7,327 nt of DNA from an uncultured Ruminococcus sp. (lineage in GTDB: Bacteria; Bacillota; Clostridia; Oscillospirales; Ruminococcaceae). Below the pieces are notes generated by a model, which saw nothing but the letters and a program-made list of their open reading frames with translations, did no database searches and was not told the DNA's origin. Position numbers and translations under genes: made by a program. The stretch spans positions 1 to 7,327 of the forward strand of contig CAMWWG010000042.1 of the NCBI GenBank assembly GCA_947177935.1, in the 5' to 3' direction. The number at the start of each line of letters is the position of its first letter. Positions within the stretch are counted from its first letter, which is position 1. This document shows, one piece after another, positions 6,992-7,327 of this stretch.

Positions 6992-7327
6992 TTATGATTC
7001 TGCCGGATCAAATTCGTCAAAATCATCATCCGCCTCAATGTCAATGCTCATAGATGAAAAGTCTTCCATCTGTGATCCGGATTTCCCGACAGTTGGCACT
7101 GCATCCGATTTTGTGCCAGTATGCCCGGTATTGCTGTCCGTCTCTTCCGCTTCCTGCTCCTGCATAATCGCAAGAATTTTTTCTTCGACTTCTTTCATAA
7201 ATTCCGGATTGTCTAACAATTGCTGTTTGACATTGTCACGCCCCTGTCCGAGTTTTTGACCGTTGTAACTGACCCAGGAACCGCTCTTCTGGATCACATC
7301 CAGGTCAACGGCAAGATCCATAATTTC
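6992..7327 (-). CDS. recA: Recombinase RecA, C-terminal part only
   Basis: The last 111 codons and the TAA stop of recA; the start lies beyond the right edge, since the frame stays open to 7327 with Glu-Ile before the first visible Met. RecA forms ATP-dependent filaments on single-stranded DNA for homologous recombination and triggers LexA self-cleavage. The segment MDLAVDLDVIQKSGSWVSYN followed by GQKLGQGRDNVKQQLLDNPEF is diagnostic for the RecA C-terminal domain. After the helix ending at AIMQEQE, a flexible linker rich in Ser, Thr and Gly leads to a strongly acidic tail, DIEADDDFDEFDPAES, with nine acidic residues in sixteen. Acidic tails of this kind restrain DNA binding in other RecA proteins. 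The ATPase core and any promoter or LexA box are outside the window. recX follows after 15 bases, very likely in the same transcript. Confidence 0.97.
   Translation of the reverse strand, partial: EIMDLAVDLDVIQKSGSWVSYNGQKLGQGRDNVKQQLLDNPEFMKEVEEKILAIMQEQEAEETDSNTGHTGTKSDAVPTVGKSGSQMEDFSSMSIDIEADDDFDEFDPAES

Overview
The window looks like chromosomal DNA from an anaerobic Firmicute of the Clostridia, most likely a Ruminococcus-like gut bacterium. This is inferred from the moderately AT-rich composition, the AAGGAG-type ribosome binding sites, the sigma-A type promoter and the gene content (recA, recX, rimO, pgsA). There is no rRNA or species-specific marker, so the genus is a guess. All eight genes lie on the minus strand, so the biological order runs from high to low coordinates.

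Right part (7327 to about 4367): a housekeeping block made of the C-terminal end of recA (recombinase), recX (RecA modulator), rimO (methylthiotransferase for ribosomal protein S12) and pgsA (phosphatidylglycerophosphate synthase). rimO and pgsA overlap by 17 bases. A clear intrinsic terminator follows pgsA. In the 122-base gap between recX and rimO sit two identical 18-bp palindromes that match the ParB-binding parS type.

Left part (about 4326 to 1): a surface-polysaccharide operon that starts at a near-perfect sigma-A promoter just after the pgsA terminator. It contains a membrane polyprenyl-phosphate sugar-1-phosphate transferase (first, lipid-linked step), manC (makes GDP-mannose), gmd (converts GDP-mannose to GDP-4-keto-6-deoxymannose) and the first 208 codons of a family GT4 glycosyltransferase cut by the window edge. 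Together they point to a glycan built on undecaprenyl phosphate and containing mannose and/or a 6-deoxyhexose such as fucose or rhamnose. The enzyme that would reduce the keto sugar is not in the window and probably lies further downstream. A third parS-like palindrome sits inside the glycosyltransferase coding sequence.

No intergenic stretch exceeds 300 bases. I saw no tRNA, rRNA, mobile element or CRISPR array. The most interesting non-gene signals are the three parS-like palindromes within 6 kb, the strong promoter whose position argues for a TTG start of the sugar transferase, and a 28-bp all-A/T perfect palindrome between manC and gmd. I found no convincing new multi-gene system.
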